A program made the position numbers and the translations under genes. A stretch of DNA of 64,000 bases from Fistularia commersonii (taxonomy: Eukaryota > Chordata > Actinopteri > Syngnathiformes > Fistulariidae). Below the pieces are notes generated by a model. It had not been told where the DNA came from, did not search any database, and saw nothing but the letters and a program-made list of their open reading frames with translations. How positions within the stretch are numbered: position 1 is the stretch's first letter; every line of letters starts with the position of its first letter. The DNA is taken from assembly GCA_037954325.1 (NCBI GenBank), contig JBBMNZ010000015.1:7750001-7814000 (forward strand). The letters run 5' to 3'. This document shows positions 52,577 to 63,856 of this stretch, one piece after another.

Positions 52577-53157
52577 CCATGTCTTTCTAGTGGTCTAATG
52601 AGTTTCTGATTAGAGCAAGATGATGTGTTCAAAGACCCTCGACGACACGTTCAGCTCACGTCTTGATTGGGACAAAAATGAAATCATAAATGGCAGTGCC
52701 TGCCCCCCCCCCCCCAGGAGGTCAAAGGTCAGGGGCCTGGCTCACCAATTAGCTCACGCTCCGCTAGAGGTGCAAAAAACATCGCGCGATAAACACGGAG
52801 TAAGAAAGAAAGACAGAAAGAAGAAAAAAAAAAAAAAAAAAAAAATCAGTTTATTACCCGGCTGCTCTCATAATCCCATCAGAGCGAAAAAGTTCATTTT
52901 GCCGCTGCCAAGTGATTCCACCAGACGACAGTTCTCATCAGCGGCTGTGAAATGAGGAATCCTGAGAGACATTAGCCAAGGAACCGGGAGGATTCAGTGT
53001 TTGAAAGAGGAGAGATGATATTATTGTAGATTCCCGGCGAAGAAAAACACATGGATCTGAATCTTTATGGAGATGGACTCAAGCGTCTGGAGTGACTAAT
53101 CCTTCGCCCAGACTGTGCTGAGACACTTTCATTGTCATTACATGCTATTAGAGAGAA
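52576..53157. other. Complex sequence with C-run and A-run, no gene recognised
   Basis: C-run at 52704-52715 and A-run at 52823-52845. 52860-53130 is unique-looking. A 111-codon frame (52620-52955) crosses the poly-A as Lys and is not credible. Confidence 0.35.
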
Positions 53158-53185
53158 AGTGTGTGTGTGTGTGCGTGTGTGTGTG

Positions 53186-53220
<35 letters not shown>

Positions 53221-53245
53221 ATGTGTGTGTGTTTGTGTGTCTATG
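53158..53245. repeat. (GT)n microsatellite, interrupted
   Basis: GT array with CGTGT, ATGTGT and TTTGT interruptions. Confidence 0.96.
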
Positions 53246-53720
53246 CAAGAGTGCATGTGCCTCCGCTTTACGAAGAAATTATTTCAAAAGAAAGAAATGA
53301 ATGAATTTGCTACAAAATTACCTCAGGGAGATGCAAATAAAAATAGAAAAAAATCTATTATCCAAAATTTGCAAAAATAACAATACATAAAAACAAAAGT
53401 GAGAATAATTTGAATATTAAAAAAAATATGTTGTCAAAAAAATGGCAAAAAAGTGCTTAAAATCTACAGATAACACCTAAATACGGTTCATGAGAAATCA
53501 CATAAAAATAAAATGGACAATTAATGTTAAGTTAACTAGAAAAAAGGAAATATAAAATTAAAATCATAAAAACAAATGAACAAAAAACAAATTAATAATT
53601 GAAACATATTAAAAAAGGAAACATAGAAATTGAAAAATCAGAATAATAATATAACAAATAAAAATGTAAAACCCCTCCCCAAAAAAATGAAAAAATAAAA
53701 ATCTACTGTTCCAGCTCAGT
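53246..53720. other. A-rich spacer sharing a module with 55213-55286
   Basis: 53443-53513 (CTTAAAATCTACAGATAACA then TTCATGAGAAATCACATAAA) aligns with 55213-55286 inside the Tigger-like short element. This suggests a further scrap of that element. Confidence 0.45.
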
Positions 53721-54398
53721 ATTATCGTCTGTGATTATTTTGGGATTAATCATTTCCAGTGGAACATGTCGGAAAATAAAACCCACTTCGGAGAAACACG
53801 TTTCCGTCAGCCGGGTCAAAAATCATCCCCCAGCGGAACTTGTTATTTTCGCCCTGCCGTTGATTCGCAGCAGGTTGGACTTACAGACGCGGATCGTGTC
53901 GGTTCATGCCCGAGACCCCCGGTGGCACCCAATTCGCATTTCCGACGTCAGTCTGTTTTTCTCTCCATCCTCCCCTCTCGTGATACAGACCCTCCATCAT
54001 CCAACCCCCTCCTTCAGACAGAGCCTTGCCTCGGTGGCAGCATGAAGGTGATTCCTTTTTTCTTTTCTTTTTTTTTTCCCCAAAGTGTCTAGACGCTCTG
54101 TCCTTGCAGGCCGGCGTGGGGATCACCGATAGCGGAAATCTATTCTGCAAAATCCTCACAAGCCCTAATGAAGAAATGAAGCATGGAGGAAGCGTGACGG
54201 GCCGCAGCCAGAGGGGAAGCGTCGGAGGTTCGGGGGGTTGACGGAGCGACGGGGGTGGAGGTGACGTGATGGAAATAACGCGGGAACCGAAGGGCATAGG
54301 AGGAAAAATTCATTTCATATATGGGATCTTTTGTAGGGAGAAGTCGTGCCCGGAGACACTTCTTAACGGAAAATGAGGATTAATTTAAAGTCAGTAAA

Positions 54399-54400
<2 letters not shown>
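53720..54400. promoter_or_regulatory. Complex CpG-rich island, candidate regulatory sequence
   Basis: About 600 bases, G+C-balanced and non-repetitive, with a T-run at 54069-54078. Frames of 104-138 codons on both strands overlap and show no domain. Function inferred only. Confidence 0.25.
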
Positions 54401-54406
<6 letters not shown>

Positions 54407-54445
<39 letters not shown>

Positions 54446-54448
54446 TAG
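54407..54448. repeat. (TA)n microsatellite
   Basis: About 17 TA units after an A-run, then TACATATATAG. Confidence 0.95.
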
Positions 54449-55042
54449 ATAATAAAGTCAAAACTGAGGAGGCAAGCCTTCTGACGTTCAAACCACGGCG
54501 AACACGCAGTTTTAGATTATGAGACGGTTTCAAATTGCTTGTTAATCTTGGAAAATTCATAGGAAAAACCCAGCGACTCGTCTCAAAGACGGGTTTGAAC
54601 GGTTCAGATTCGGTCAGAATAATCTTTCGACATTCACGCTCTTTCTTTTACCGCTCTTTACGGTCATTTCCTCAATGCTACTTCTTTACCGAAGAAAATA
54701 AACATAGAGAGACAAGGAGAAGACGGCAATACACAACACAATTATATAACACATAATGAATAAAATGAAATACAATAAGTGAGATGGTGTGGTCCAGAGC
54801 AATCAGTTATGCTTTGGAAAAGAAAACGCTCTTGTAAACAACTATTGTTAGTATTGTAATGTTTCAAAAACGACATACTATAAGACGAACCTGCTTCAGT
54901 AATCAGGGAAGGGACAGCGATTGACTTTTATTCTGTGGTCATGACAGTATTGTTATTATCGACGTTATTATTATAAAAATTATTAAAATTACTATTACTT
55001 TTATTAGCATTATTATTAGTAGTAGTAGTAGTAATAGTACTA
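54449..55042. other. Mixed sequence, no gene recognised
   Basis: Complex to about 54700, then AT-rich. (TAG/TTA) triplets at 54955-55035. Confidence 0.4.
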
Positions 55043-55533
55043 CAGTGGCTCCTTAAGATACAAATCACTTTTATACGATTTTTTTTACAAAATGCGATTG
55101 GAGCAAATTTTATCCTTGAAATACGAAAAAAGTTTCATGATAAGAATATGAGAGCAAAAAAAAATCTTAATTCGAAACTTGCACCAAGCGAGCTTCAACA
55201 ACTCGAAAAAAAAGGGCAAGAAATTTTTCTTAAAATCTTCAGATATTACTTAAAAAGATTCATGAGGAATCACATAAAAATAAAAACAATAAAAGGTGAG
55301 AGCAGCGAGCACCTCGCAGCTTCCATCATCGCTCAGCCACTTTACTGTATTTTACATTACGGTAGTTCATATATGTCATGTTCCAATCTCTTGTGTGGCA
55401 TCATTTTATATCTTTGTGCTTATTTTTTGTATTTTTTTAATAATAATCTAAATCAATTTAAGAGAAAAAAAAATCAACTTCCGAACCAACTTCTGGAACA
55501 AATTAAATTGGTATTTAGCATTGGTGTTACTAG
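55043..55533. mobile_element. Tigger-like non-autonomous DNA transposon (~490 bp)
   Basis: TA (55041-55042) precedes CAGTGGCTCCTTAAGATACA. The far end, inverted, reads CTAGTAACACCAATGCTAAATACC and is followed by TA (55534-55535). The subterminal word 'ctggaacaaattaaattggt' matches the subterminal AACAAATTAAAT of the Tigger copies at 11367 and 44020. No transposase. The 132-codon frame at 55148-55546 is compositional. Confidence 0.55.
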
Positions 55534-56006
55534 TATTATTATATAAGATACTAATAATCAGACTTTTTTTCCTTCTTTTTTTTCCTATCTTTTCTTAGTT
55601 TCATAGTTACTTTCGTGGTAGTAATGATAATAAAATCAATAATATAATAACGACAATAATAAAATGACTAATAATAATAATAATAATAATAATAATAGGC
55701 AAGCAGCAGAATTATCATTATTTTATTTCTTTTTTGTATCTGTTGTTGACTATTCTATTTTAGAAAAATAATCAAAAGAAAACATCTTTTTGACTTTTAA
55801 AATTATGATTATTATTTCATTTCACCTTTTCCTAAATAATAATAATAAGAATAAATACAATTACCAATGTTAATAATTGAATCTTCATTTTCAGTTTCTT
55901 CCGGCGCAGCACCAAACTCTCAATCTCCAACTTCGCTTTCGAGCCGCCATTTTGATTCATTGTTTCAGGTGAAGCCAAGCGGAACATCAGTAGCCCCGCC
56001 CCCACT

Positions 56007-56008
<2 letters not shown>
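55534..56008. other. AT-rich spacer, no gene
   Basis: (AAT)n at 55668-55697. A complex patch at 55895-56005. Confidence 0.5.
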
Positions 56009-56046
<38 letters not shown>

Positions 56047-56075
56047 CCCCACCCCAACACACACACATACACACT
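56009..56075. repeat. (CA)n microsatellite, interrupted
   Basis: CA array at 56011-56042 followed by CCCCA/ACACAC words. Confidence 0.95.
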
Positions 56076-56440
56076 GTGAGGAACTCCGTGGTTGCAAAGC
56101 GGGCCGGTCTCTCTGCACTATCTGCACCTCATAATTTATGACGCTCACATGCTATGCCATCACTAATTCATCTCACTCGGATTATATTCCAGACGGGGAC
56201 CAGAGCCTGTCGCATCCGCCCCGCCTCGGCCCGACTCAATGATCGAGCTTCGTTGACGAGGATCAACCTGCCATGTAAAAGAGCATCTCTTTGTATTCAT
56301 AAAATTTCTTGCCTTTTTTTTTTTTTATTATTATTTCAAGCAGGATCAATAACCCGATGACAATCTGCTTGAATCCAGTCGCCTGTGGTGATGAGGTAAC
56401 CGACCAAAGGTTAGCCGTTAGCTTAAAGCTCCAGGAAACG
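56076..56440. other. Complex block, no gene recognised
   Basis: Unique-looking, with a T-run at 56314-56326. Candidate regulatory sequence on texture only. Confidence 0.25.
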
Positions 56441-57640
56441 GATCGATGTTTTTAATGGAGCAGGAAACGTCAGAGGAAAAATGATAATTCTGCTGTTTTT
56501 TACAAAATAAATGGTCGTAAATGTGGGATATTATCGAAAAAACAGCAATTTAATATCGTAAATTTCTGAAAATCACATTTTTTTCCTGTCTTGTCTGCGA
56601 TTGTATCTGCAACTGCGATCAGATATGACTTGTGATTTATTTTATTTTTTTAATGACCGTCAGGACCCCGTTTTGTGCGTGAATGTGACACAGCATTCGA
56701 ACATCAGCGTGATATCCTGCTTCAAAAAGAACAGTTATTTCTTCTTTTTCGGATGTTCGCCCGGGGTTTTGGGAAACGCGGCTCTGTGGTGGCGGGAAAG
56801 TCCTGAAATCCCATTTCATTAACCACACTACTGTAAAAAAACAAAACAAAAAATAAAATAAATGTAGCTACTAAATTCTTGCTACTGCCTGAAAAAAAAA
56901 ATATTGACATATAAATAAATAAATACATTTTCCAATAGTGTTTTCTTTAAAACTGCCCTATTCAATGGCTGCAACAGGGTATATTCACCACTTCCTTTTT
57001 ATTTATTTATTTATTTGTTCATTTATTTGCTTGTTTGTTTGTTCTTTTATTAACCAATCTATTTATTGATTGTTTATGAATTTATTTGTTTACTCAGTCA
57101 TTCATTCATTCATTTGCTGATGCTGAAAAATCAGGAACAAAGATTTGAACAAAGAACCAGGAAGACAAAAAGTATTTTTTTCAAAATGTTATGACATGAA
57201 AGTAATTACTTAATTGATTATATTATTGTATTGTGTTATGGTATGAAAACATGAATTCTGATGTTATAATAAAATTATTATAATATCATAACAATAACAA
57301 GACCAACAACAAATTCATAATAATTATATCCAAAAAGGTTAAAAATTGTAATGATATTTGTAAGACACCCCCAACCTCTAAATAAATAAATAGATAAATA
57401 GATAAATAGATAGATCTCCCCATACAGTAACTTTATGTACAACAGGAAATCTATTGAGCAGAATTAAATGAAATACATCGAGCACCTGAGAATTAGCAAG
57501 GAACTACAAGAAAATCAGGAATGTGTTCAATATAAAAAATGCCCCCCCCAAAAAATGTAAAAGTGAGCTCTTAACCAAATCAGCAAAAAACTCAAGCACT
57601 GAATGGTAATTATCTGGTGATCTTCTGCTCAGACAGGTAG
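56440..57640. other. Mixed to AT-rich spacer, no gene
   Basis: TTTA arrays at 56998-57050 and GATA-like units at 57380-57415. The patch 56650-56820 is more complex. No gene. Confidence 0.45.
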
Positions 57641-58230
57641 AGCTCTTTTCCCATATTTCATCCAGACCAGGGAAGGGGAAGGTACGGGACTCAGAACATT
57701 AGAAAATCAATGAAAATCTCTCTTTCTCGCTTTTTCCTGCCCGTGTAGGTTAACGACGTCTTAATTTAGACCCGGGTGAGAAATCACGGCTTCGCCGTGG
57801 CCGCGGCATTAATACGAGACAGCGGCCCTTTTCTTATTTTGGCCATCTTTCCCCGGACTACGACCGCGCATCCGAGCCGGCGTGCACAAAAACACATGAC
57901 GCCCGGGCCCCGGACAAAGGAGCCCTTCCAGCCGTGGCGGGGAGAGGACAGTGATTAATGAGGCCCCGGCAGAAGAGAGGGGATCCGTTATACTTCATCT
58001 CCACTCCTGTCTCTGCCTTGCCAGCCCCGCTGTCCGCCAGTAACTAATGGTCGCCGACACGTCCCCTGTTATAAGTTAGCACTGCCCCCCCTGGAGTGGC
58101 GCTAGTGTTGCGCTGGGAAAAAAAAAAAAAGTGATGGACGTGCTTCGCCACGGGACTCGGCCTCCCGCGGCAATGACCTTGAAATTGCCGGAAGCGAAAT
58201 TTTAAATTTAGTCGTGTACGCTGTTATACC
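57640..58230. promoter_or_regulatory. Candidate regulatory island, CpG-rich
   Basis: The most CpG-dense stretch of the window outside the LINE ('cgccgtggccgcggcattaa', 'cgcgcatccgagccggcgtg'). Non-repetitive and without a recognisable frame (60 codons). It could be a CpG-rich regulatory element or an undetected first exon. Undecided. Confidence 0.3.
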
Positions 58231-59480
58231 AACACACTTGTAGTGAATCATGAGGCATCGGTATTCATTCAAAATGCAAGAAACTTTTATAAAGACGTCT
58301 GTTGGGCATTAAAACGTCTATAAATAGGGGGGCTTGAATAGGCTTAACGTCTGTTTTAGAGTGTCTTCAATTTTGAATAAACTAAACGCATAATATATTT
58401 TACAGATGATGAAAAATAAATGATTAAATACATCAGTTCTAATGATCTTGGGGTCAGAAGGCCAAACCATGATACTGAAAGAAAAAAAAGAAAAAAATCA
58501 TAAAGATCTGGTAGATACAAAGACGAAAATGGATACAGTGACATTTCCCCATCGTGGGACAATTACAGGTGCATTCTATTCTATTCGAGAAATTAAAATG
58601 CTAACATGCCAGTAATTAGATTTTTAGAGTTTATGGTTCAGCTATAATCATTTTCATTAATTATTATTATTATTATTATTATTATTAATATTAACTACAA
58701 CTACAACAAACAACAATTGAATATAATAGTAATAATAATGGCTGCTGCAAGACAAAACCTAACCTATAGAAATAAAAGCAAAACATATAACATAAAAAGA
58801 TAAAAAAGGGGCATCATGCTCAATTAATTGAAGTGAATTTTTTTACAAAAAAGTACTAAACAAAATACCCATCCATAATTGGTTAATAAGGTATTAATTA
58901 TTATTATTATCATCTATATACCGTATATGTTACTATATGTAGAATACTGATGGATATTACTCTATGTATAAAGTAAAATCAAAAGGATTATCAGTACTAT
59001 TGATGTGAAAATTTGATTATATAGACATTGGTGCAAATTTTCTTGGTAATATTAACATGTAATAATAATACAAACAATAATCTTACTTTACTTTTTACAA
59101 TATAAATATATATTTTCTGATTACCTGAACATTTTAAAATTAAAGCTAATCAAAAATCGAGGATTTACCTGTTTTGCGCTCTTTTTTTTTTTTTTACATC
59201 ATATCTAGTTTGTCGTTATCTGAAATTATGTAAAGTTGCCTTCAAAATAACAGAAAGTATAAAGTGACCAGATTTATCAATCTACACTGCAACATCATCA
59301 ATATCTAATATATATAAAATATATATGCTATATATTTTTTGTATAATATATAATAAAATATATAAATAAAATTAAAAAAGAAAATAAAGAAATTAAAAAT
59401 ATATATTTATTCATTTATTTATTTATTTGCCATTTTAGATTATATATATATATATATATTTATGTATATATTGTGCCAAA
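58230..59480. other. AT-rich spacer, no gene
   Basis: (ATT)n at 58661-58687, ATATAT tracts at 59300-59360, TTTA at 59408-59430 and TA at 59441-59460. Confidence 0.6.
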
Positions 59481-60030
59481 GTAATCCCACCACACCCCTC
59501 CAACCCAGCTATGTCGGATCTCGATTCCACGCCGCGGTCTTCTGACTCAGGGGGAGAAGAAAAAATGTTACTGACAGCAGGAACCTGTCGCGTCCCTTCT
59601 TTTTTCCAGAAGAATTATAGAAAAAAAAAATGTTTAAAAAAATAAATAAATCCTGCGGGGATCCGATAAGCGCGGCCCCTACCGATGGAGCTGTTCAAAC
59701 ACAGCTGCATCAATGGGCTTCTATCCCCCCATCCCAACCCCATCCCTGCCCCCCCCTTCCTGGATATGGAGATATGTGCAGCTGCTGCTCAGTTGCCCGG
59801 TAACTGCATGTCATTTCAGGAATACCCCCCATTCCACAAACAGGATAGTGTTACAGGAAGAGCACCGACCTCCGAACCTCAGCACCCCTCCTCTTTTGCA
59901 TCCAGCTCCTGGAACTTTAATGAGAGTTCGGACGTCTCAGAGGGCAGGGCGATGGGATGAGAGTGATTGGATAATTGAGGTTTTTCCTCGGAGAGGCAAC
60001 GGCTTATATTGAGTTTTCAGGATCAATTAC
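59480..60030. other. Complex block, no gene recognised
   Basis: Balanced sequence with a C-rich patch at 59725-59760. Overlapping plus-strand frames of 91 and 99 codons (59685-60012) have no domain. Possibly regulatory. Confidence 0.28.
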
Positions 60031-60036
60031 AACGCG

Positions 60037-60066
60037 CCTTTTTTTTTTTTTTTTTTTTTTTTTTTG
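60037..60066. repeat. T-run
   Basis: About 27 consecutive T. Confidence 0.95.
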
Positions 60067-60569
60067 AGGCAATGAATATAAAGCTATGAGACCCGTTTAA
60101 ATTCACGCCTTTGGACAGGGCTCTTTCAGATTTGTCTGCGTGTGAAGGTCACGCCATTTTCTATGTTATTTTGTTTAGTCGTACGATGTACAGAGCAATA
60201 TCAGTGAATTGTCTCAAAAGCAGAATGTTCTGTACAGTTTCCATGCAATTATAAGCAAAAACATTTTCTTAATTGAAAATATTAAGCAGTTAATTTTTGT
60301 TCACATGTATATATGTACATATACATACTTTTTTTTTCTATGTATTTGTTTTATTTTGAAATTTAAATTCCTGTCTCATTTCGTTTTTTTATTTGCAGTT
60401 TATATGCAGTTATAAGTATTTTTTTTCAATGTTTGTTTTATATAATATATACATATAGATATATACATGCTTTTTTATTTTTCATTTTTTAAAATTCTTG
60501 TTTGATTTCTATTACTTTTTGCACATTCACCGGCAGTTATGAGAACCCATTTTTAGTACAATTTAGTAC
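60067..60569. other. Mixed to T-rich spacer, no gene
   Basis: No recognised element. Confidence 0.45.
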
Positions 60570-60690
60570 AAACATCCATCTTCTGACGCTTATCCTGCAC
60601 TCAGGGTGGTGGGGGATGTTGGAGCCTATCCCAAATATTAATCGGGGGAGAGGCAGGGTACACCCCAAAGACAGACAAAATTCACTCCCT
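60570..60690 (+). mobile_element. 5' part of the fish dispersed repeat
   Basis: 'acatccatcttctgacgctt' then 'atcctgcactcagggtgg', 'ggagcctatccc' and 'gaggcagggtacacccc' are the family's 5' words in order. Truncated before the 'catgttt' part. Confidence 0.7.
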
Positions 60691-60756
60691 TACTCATTTG
60701 GAGTAATTTCAAAGATATAGTATTTTTTTATGTTTTTCCTGGTTCAGTTCCAAACT

Positions 60757-60920
60757 CCTTCTGGTGCGTCAAAGTGTTGTTGAGCAAGACACTGAGCCCC
60801 TGACTCCCCTGGTGCTGATGGATGGCGGCCAACTGCTCATGGTTCATCCATGATGGGTTAAATGCAGAGACGGAATTTCCCCATTGAGGGATTAATAAAC
60901 TACAAATTCAATTAAATTTA
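60757..60920 (+). mobile_element. SINE-like fish repeat (GAGCAAGACACTGA… GGGTTAAATGCAGAG…)
   Basis: Words 'ttgagcaagacactgagccc', 'gatgggttaaatgcagagac' and 'ttccccattgagggattaat' followed by an A/T-rich tail are those of a teleost short interspersed repeat, recalled from memory. No RNA polymerase III box was confirmed. The class is uncertain. Confidence 0.55.
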
Positions 60921-60937
60921 ATTAGCTAAATCGGCTT

Positions 60938-60972
<35 letters not shown>

Positions 60973-61090
60973 CATTTTTTGCCAAATGCAAATTTTACTT
61001 ATTCATGTTTGAGTTACTGATTTCTTTATTTATTTATTATTAGTTTATTTATTAGTTATCCGAACAAACAGTGAATAACTGCATTTTTTT
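60921..61090. repeat. (TTTA)n tracts
   Basis: TTTA array at 60938-60972 and a weaker one at 61030-61055. Confidence 0.9.
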
Positions 61091-61195
61091 TTCGTCTCTG
61101 TATGTGGCTCTGTGACTGACCGGTCCAGGATGAACCCCACCCTCACGTCAGTGACCCGTGGGACTTGGTATAGCAGCCTGCATGAATGAATTACT
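61090..61195 (+). mobile_element. 3' part of the fish dispersed repeat
   Basis: 'tctgtatgtggctctgtgac' then 'accggtccaggatgaacccc' and 'accctcacgtcagtgaccc', ending in GAATGAATTA, match the family's 3' half. It may be the continuation of 60570-60690, split by the SINE-like repeat. Confidence 0.55.
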
Positions 61196-61199
61196 ATGT

Positions 61200-62650
61200 G
61201 TTTCCCGAGGCTGAAGATGCCCAGAAGGATAAAACAAATGCTTTATTCCTCACCTACAGTTATTTCACGGGGATAAAATGAGCAAGTGAACAACAATAAT
61301 ACCAGCTTCGCCTCCTTCCACCAAAACAGGAACGGTGAGCAGTGCATATCACCGAGCCGGGTGCCGGAACAAACGTTGTTTTCCACCCCGCCGTTATTGA
61401 ATCCGGCTTTGTTATAAGCAAAAAAAAAAAAGAAAAAGGTGGGCAGGAAGGGAGGACCTGCAAATCTGGCATTTCCGTCCCTCCGAAGACAACAGCGATT
61501 TTTTGTAGAAACCAACTCGGGAGGGGCCGCCGCGGCGAGAGGCTCTCGCTTATTAACCTGACAGGTACTTTAGATTTTCAACCCTTTTTTTTCCCCAGCA
61601 GAAGGGAAGCGGCATTTAAGGCCCTCCAGAGGCGCCAGAGCCATCGGCTAGAAAAGCGGCGGCATATCCGTAAATGAACTAATTAAGCTCCTCGATGTCT
61701 TCGGTTAAAAAAAAAAAAAAAAAATGGCGCCTTGAGATTGTTCCTGGGTAATGAGAATAAGGGCAGGTCTTTTAAATGTGGAACCAGGAGGATGGGCAAG
61801 CTTGTCTTTGTGTATTTTTTTTTTTTTCCAGCGCCCCCCGAAGGGATGGTGGGGGGGCGGTGAAGCTCATTAAAGTCCATAAACAACGCGGCATCCGCTC
61901 CCTAATGAGCGAATGCCTTCGTGAAAGGCTTCTGTCCTTGGGATGCTGCCCGCGGCGGCTAACACGAGCTAACAACCGCTAACAACTGAGCCATTCTGTG
62001 TCCAGGTTGCCATTGTTGTGGTTCCCCCGCTATCCACCTTCCCATGGAAATTAACACCAGCGCTCTTTTTCGGTTTCGCGCCCGTCTGAAAATTCACAGG
62101 AACCCCCCCTACTTTTTTTAAAACTTGTAAGAAGTTGAGTTTGCAGCGTGTCGGGGTCCGGCGAGTTATCCGACCAACGGATCGTCGCTCGCTGTAACAC
62201 TGACTAATGACGGTGTCGGTTGGGATAAATCATCATTACGCTGCAGGTAGCCCCTCCGCCTCCACGCAATCGAACAGTTAGTTCGACTTTTAAGACAAAT
62301 GTCAGAGCGCGCGTGAAAAACGCCTCGTCGTTTCGCGTCAAATTTTTTTTTGTTGTTTTCTGTTTTATGGCCTTAGTTCACAAGATGACTCAACCGCGTT
62401 CTCGCAACCAATTTGCCGCCATCCCTCAGAGAATGATGTTTCTGAAGATATGCTCTACTGTCGGGGTTATTTCCTGATCACTAGTGTGTGTGTCTTTACG
62501 CTACTTGGGAAACACCTCAACCTCTTGACAGCTTTTAGTTGCCAAGTCAACCAGGCGAAAAAAGTTGGAAATCCACTGCTGACTTAGCGGACAGTGTGAA
62601 TTAAAATTAGCAAAGTGGTGATGGAAAACAGTAGCCTAATTTAGCTATTT
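61200..62650. promoter_or_regulatory. Longest complex island of the window, candidate regulatory region
   Basis: About 1.4 kb with only short A/T runs (61702-61720, 61817-61829). It includes three 10-bp spaced GCTAACA words (61958-61987), CCATTGTTGTGG (62010-62021, SOX-like), GGATAAATCATCATTACGCT (62223-62242) and CpG-rich patches. Overlapping frames up to 111 codons (61342-61677) have no domain. Regulatory role is inference. Confidence 0.3.
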
Positions 62651-62705
62651 TTAATGGTACGCTGGTTTTTAAGGCAATTTTTTTCTTTCTTTTTTTTTTT
62701 TTACC

Positions 62706-62804
<99 letters not shown>

Positions 62805-63130
62805 TTTTATTAGATTAGATTTTTTTTTGTTTATTTCTAGCTAAAATAAATTCTTAGGTGGAATTTAGTTAATTGCCTTTTTTTAAATGGTTTTAGCTTT
62901 ATCCATTTTCTTGCAGATTTTCAGTCCAACTGTAGTATAAAAATAAAACAGAAAAAAGTTAAATAAAATTAAAAAATAAATAATTTAATTAAACTTAGAC
63001 TTATATTAAAGTAAGTATGGCTGTATGTCTCTGTACATGGTACAGGGTAGACTTTTTCAATTAAATGTATTTAAAAATAAAATAAAATAAAAAAAATAAA
63101 AAAAACTTGAGTAACATGTAAACTTAATAT
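62650..63130. repeat. AT-rich tract with long (TA)n
   Basis: (TA)n at 62709-62803, interrupted by GTATATG and TACA. The rest is A/T low complexity. Confidence 0.92.
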
Positions 63131-63379
63131 TGATTGTTGCATGTTAAAAAGGTGTGAGATGCGTAAAAATGTAACCAGAAATTCGAAAAATAAACCTATC
63201 CGACACAATTATTGGCACTATGCAAAGTTTTCACAGCAGTCTCGGCGAGAACGCAACTTACGGGGACCAGTAAATTATCAAATCCGCTCATTTCTCGAAA
63301 AACAGCAGTTCTGATCAATGCTTTGAAAAACGCCAGAGCGGCTGAGAGGTTGCAACTAGATATAGTTGTATAGTACACA
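63130..63379. other. Mixed sequence, no gene recognised
   Basis: No repeat recognised before the LINE begins. Confidence 0.4.
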
Positions 63380-63856
63380 CAGTGTGGGGTCTGGAACCAG
63401 GCTTCTCGAGAGGGGCTGGACTCTTTTTTTTTTTAGTTTGGCGTTACCCATGGCGAGAGACTGTGAGAAGGTGAGGATATATTGATTGTCCCCCGTCTAG
63501 GTGCCTGCACGTTGGGGTTCAAACCGGTGGATGAAACGGTAGTCTACCAATAACTTCAGGTGGGGGGACGGGCTCTAACTGTTGATGAGTTTGGGGTACC
63601 GAACCCTGTTATACGGGCTGTTCAGTCCCTGTAAGACCGGTGTCGAAACTTGGTCCACATTGCTGGAGATTTGGACTCCACCAGGACTGCCCTTTGTCAC
63701 CGATCGTGTTCATAACTTTTATAGACAGGATTTCTAGGCGCAGCCAGGGCATCAAAAGGATATGGTTTGGTAGCCGTAGGATTAAATCTCTGCTTTTTAA
63801 CATATGATGTGGCTCTGTTGGCTTCATCAGGCCATAATCTCCAGCTCTCACTGGAA
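63380..63856 (+). mobile_element. RTE-type LINE (Rex3-like), second deleted copy
   Basis: Two blocks of the same family as 6985-8020 are joined. 63380-63600 is endonuclease-domain DNA ('tgcacgttggggttcaaacc', 'caggtggggggacgggctct'). 63607-63856 is reverse-transcriptase DNA ('cgggctgttcagtccctgta', 'tgccctttgtcaccgatcgt', 'tttctaggcgcagccagggc', 'ggcttcatcaggccataatc'). The segment between is missing. 63741-63805 aligns with 7308-7370 of copy 1. Homology stops after CTCTCACTGGA, so the 3' end is lost. Confidence 0.82.
63607..63856 (+). pseudogene. RTE reverse-transcriptase remnant, catalytic motif destroyed
   Basis: The usual LLFADDVVLLA wording is altered: the DNA reads 'ctgctttttaacatatgatg', which breaks both the frame and the Asp pair. 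Stops and frameshifts occur throughout. Only nucleotide-level family resemblance remains. Confidence 0.75.
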
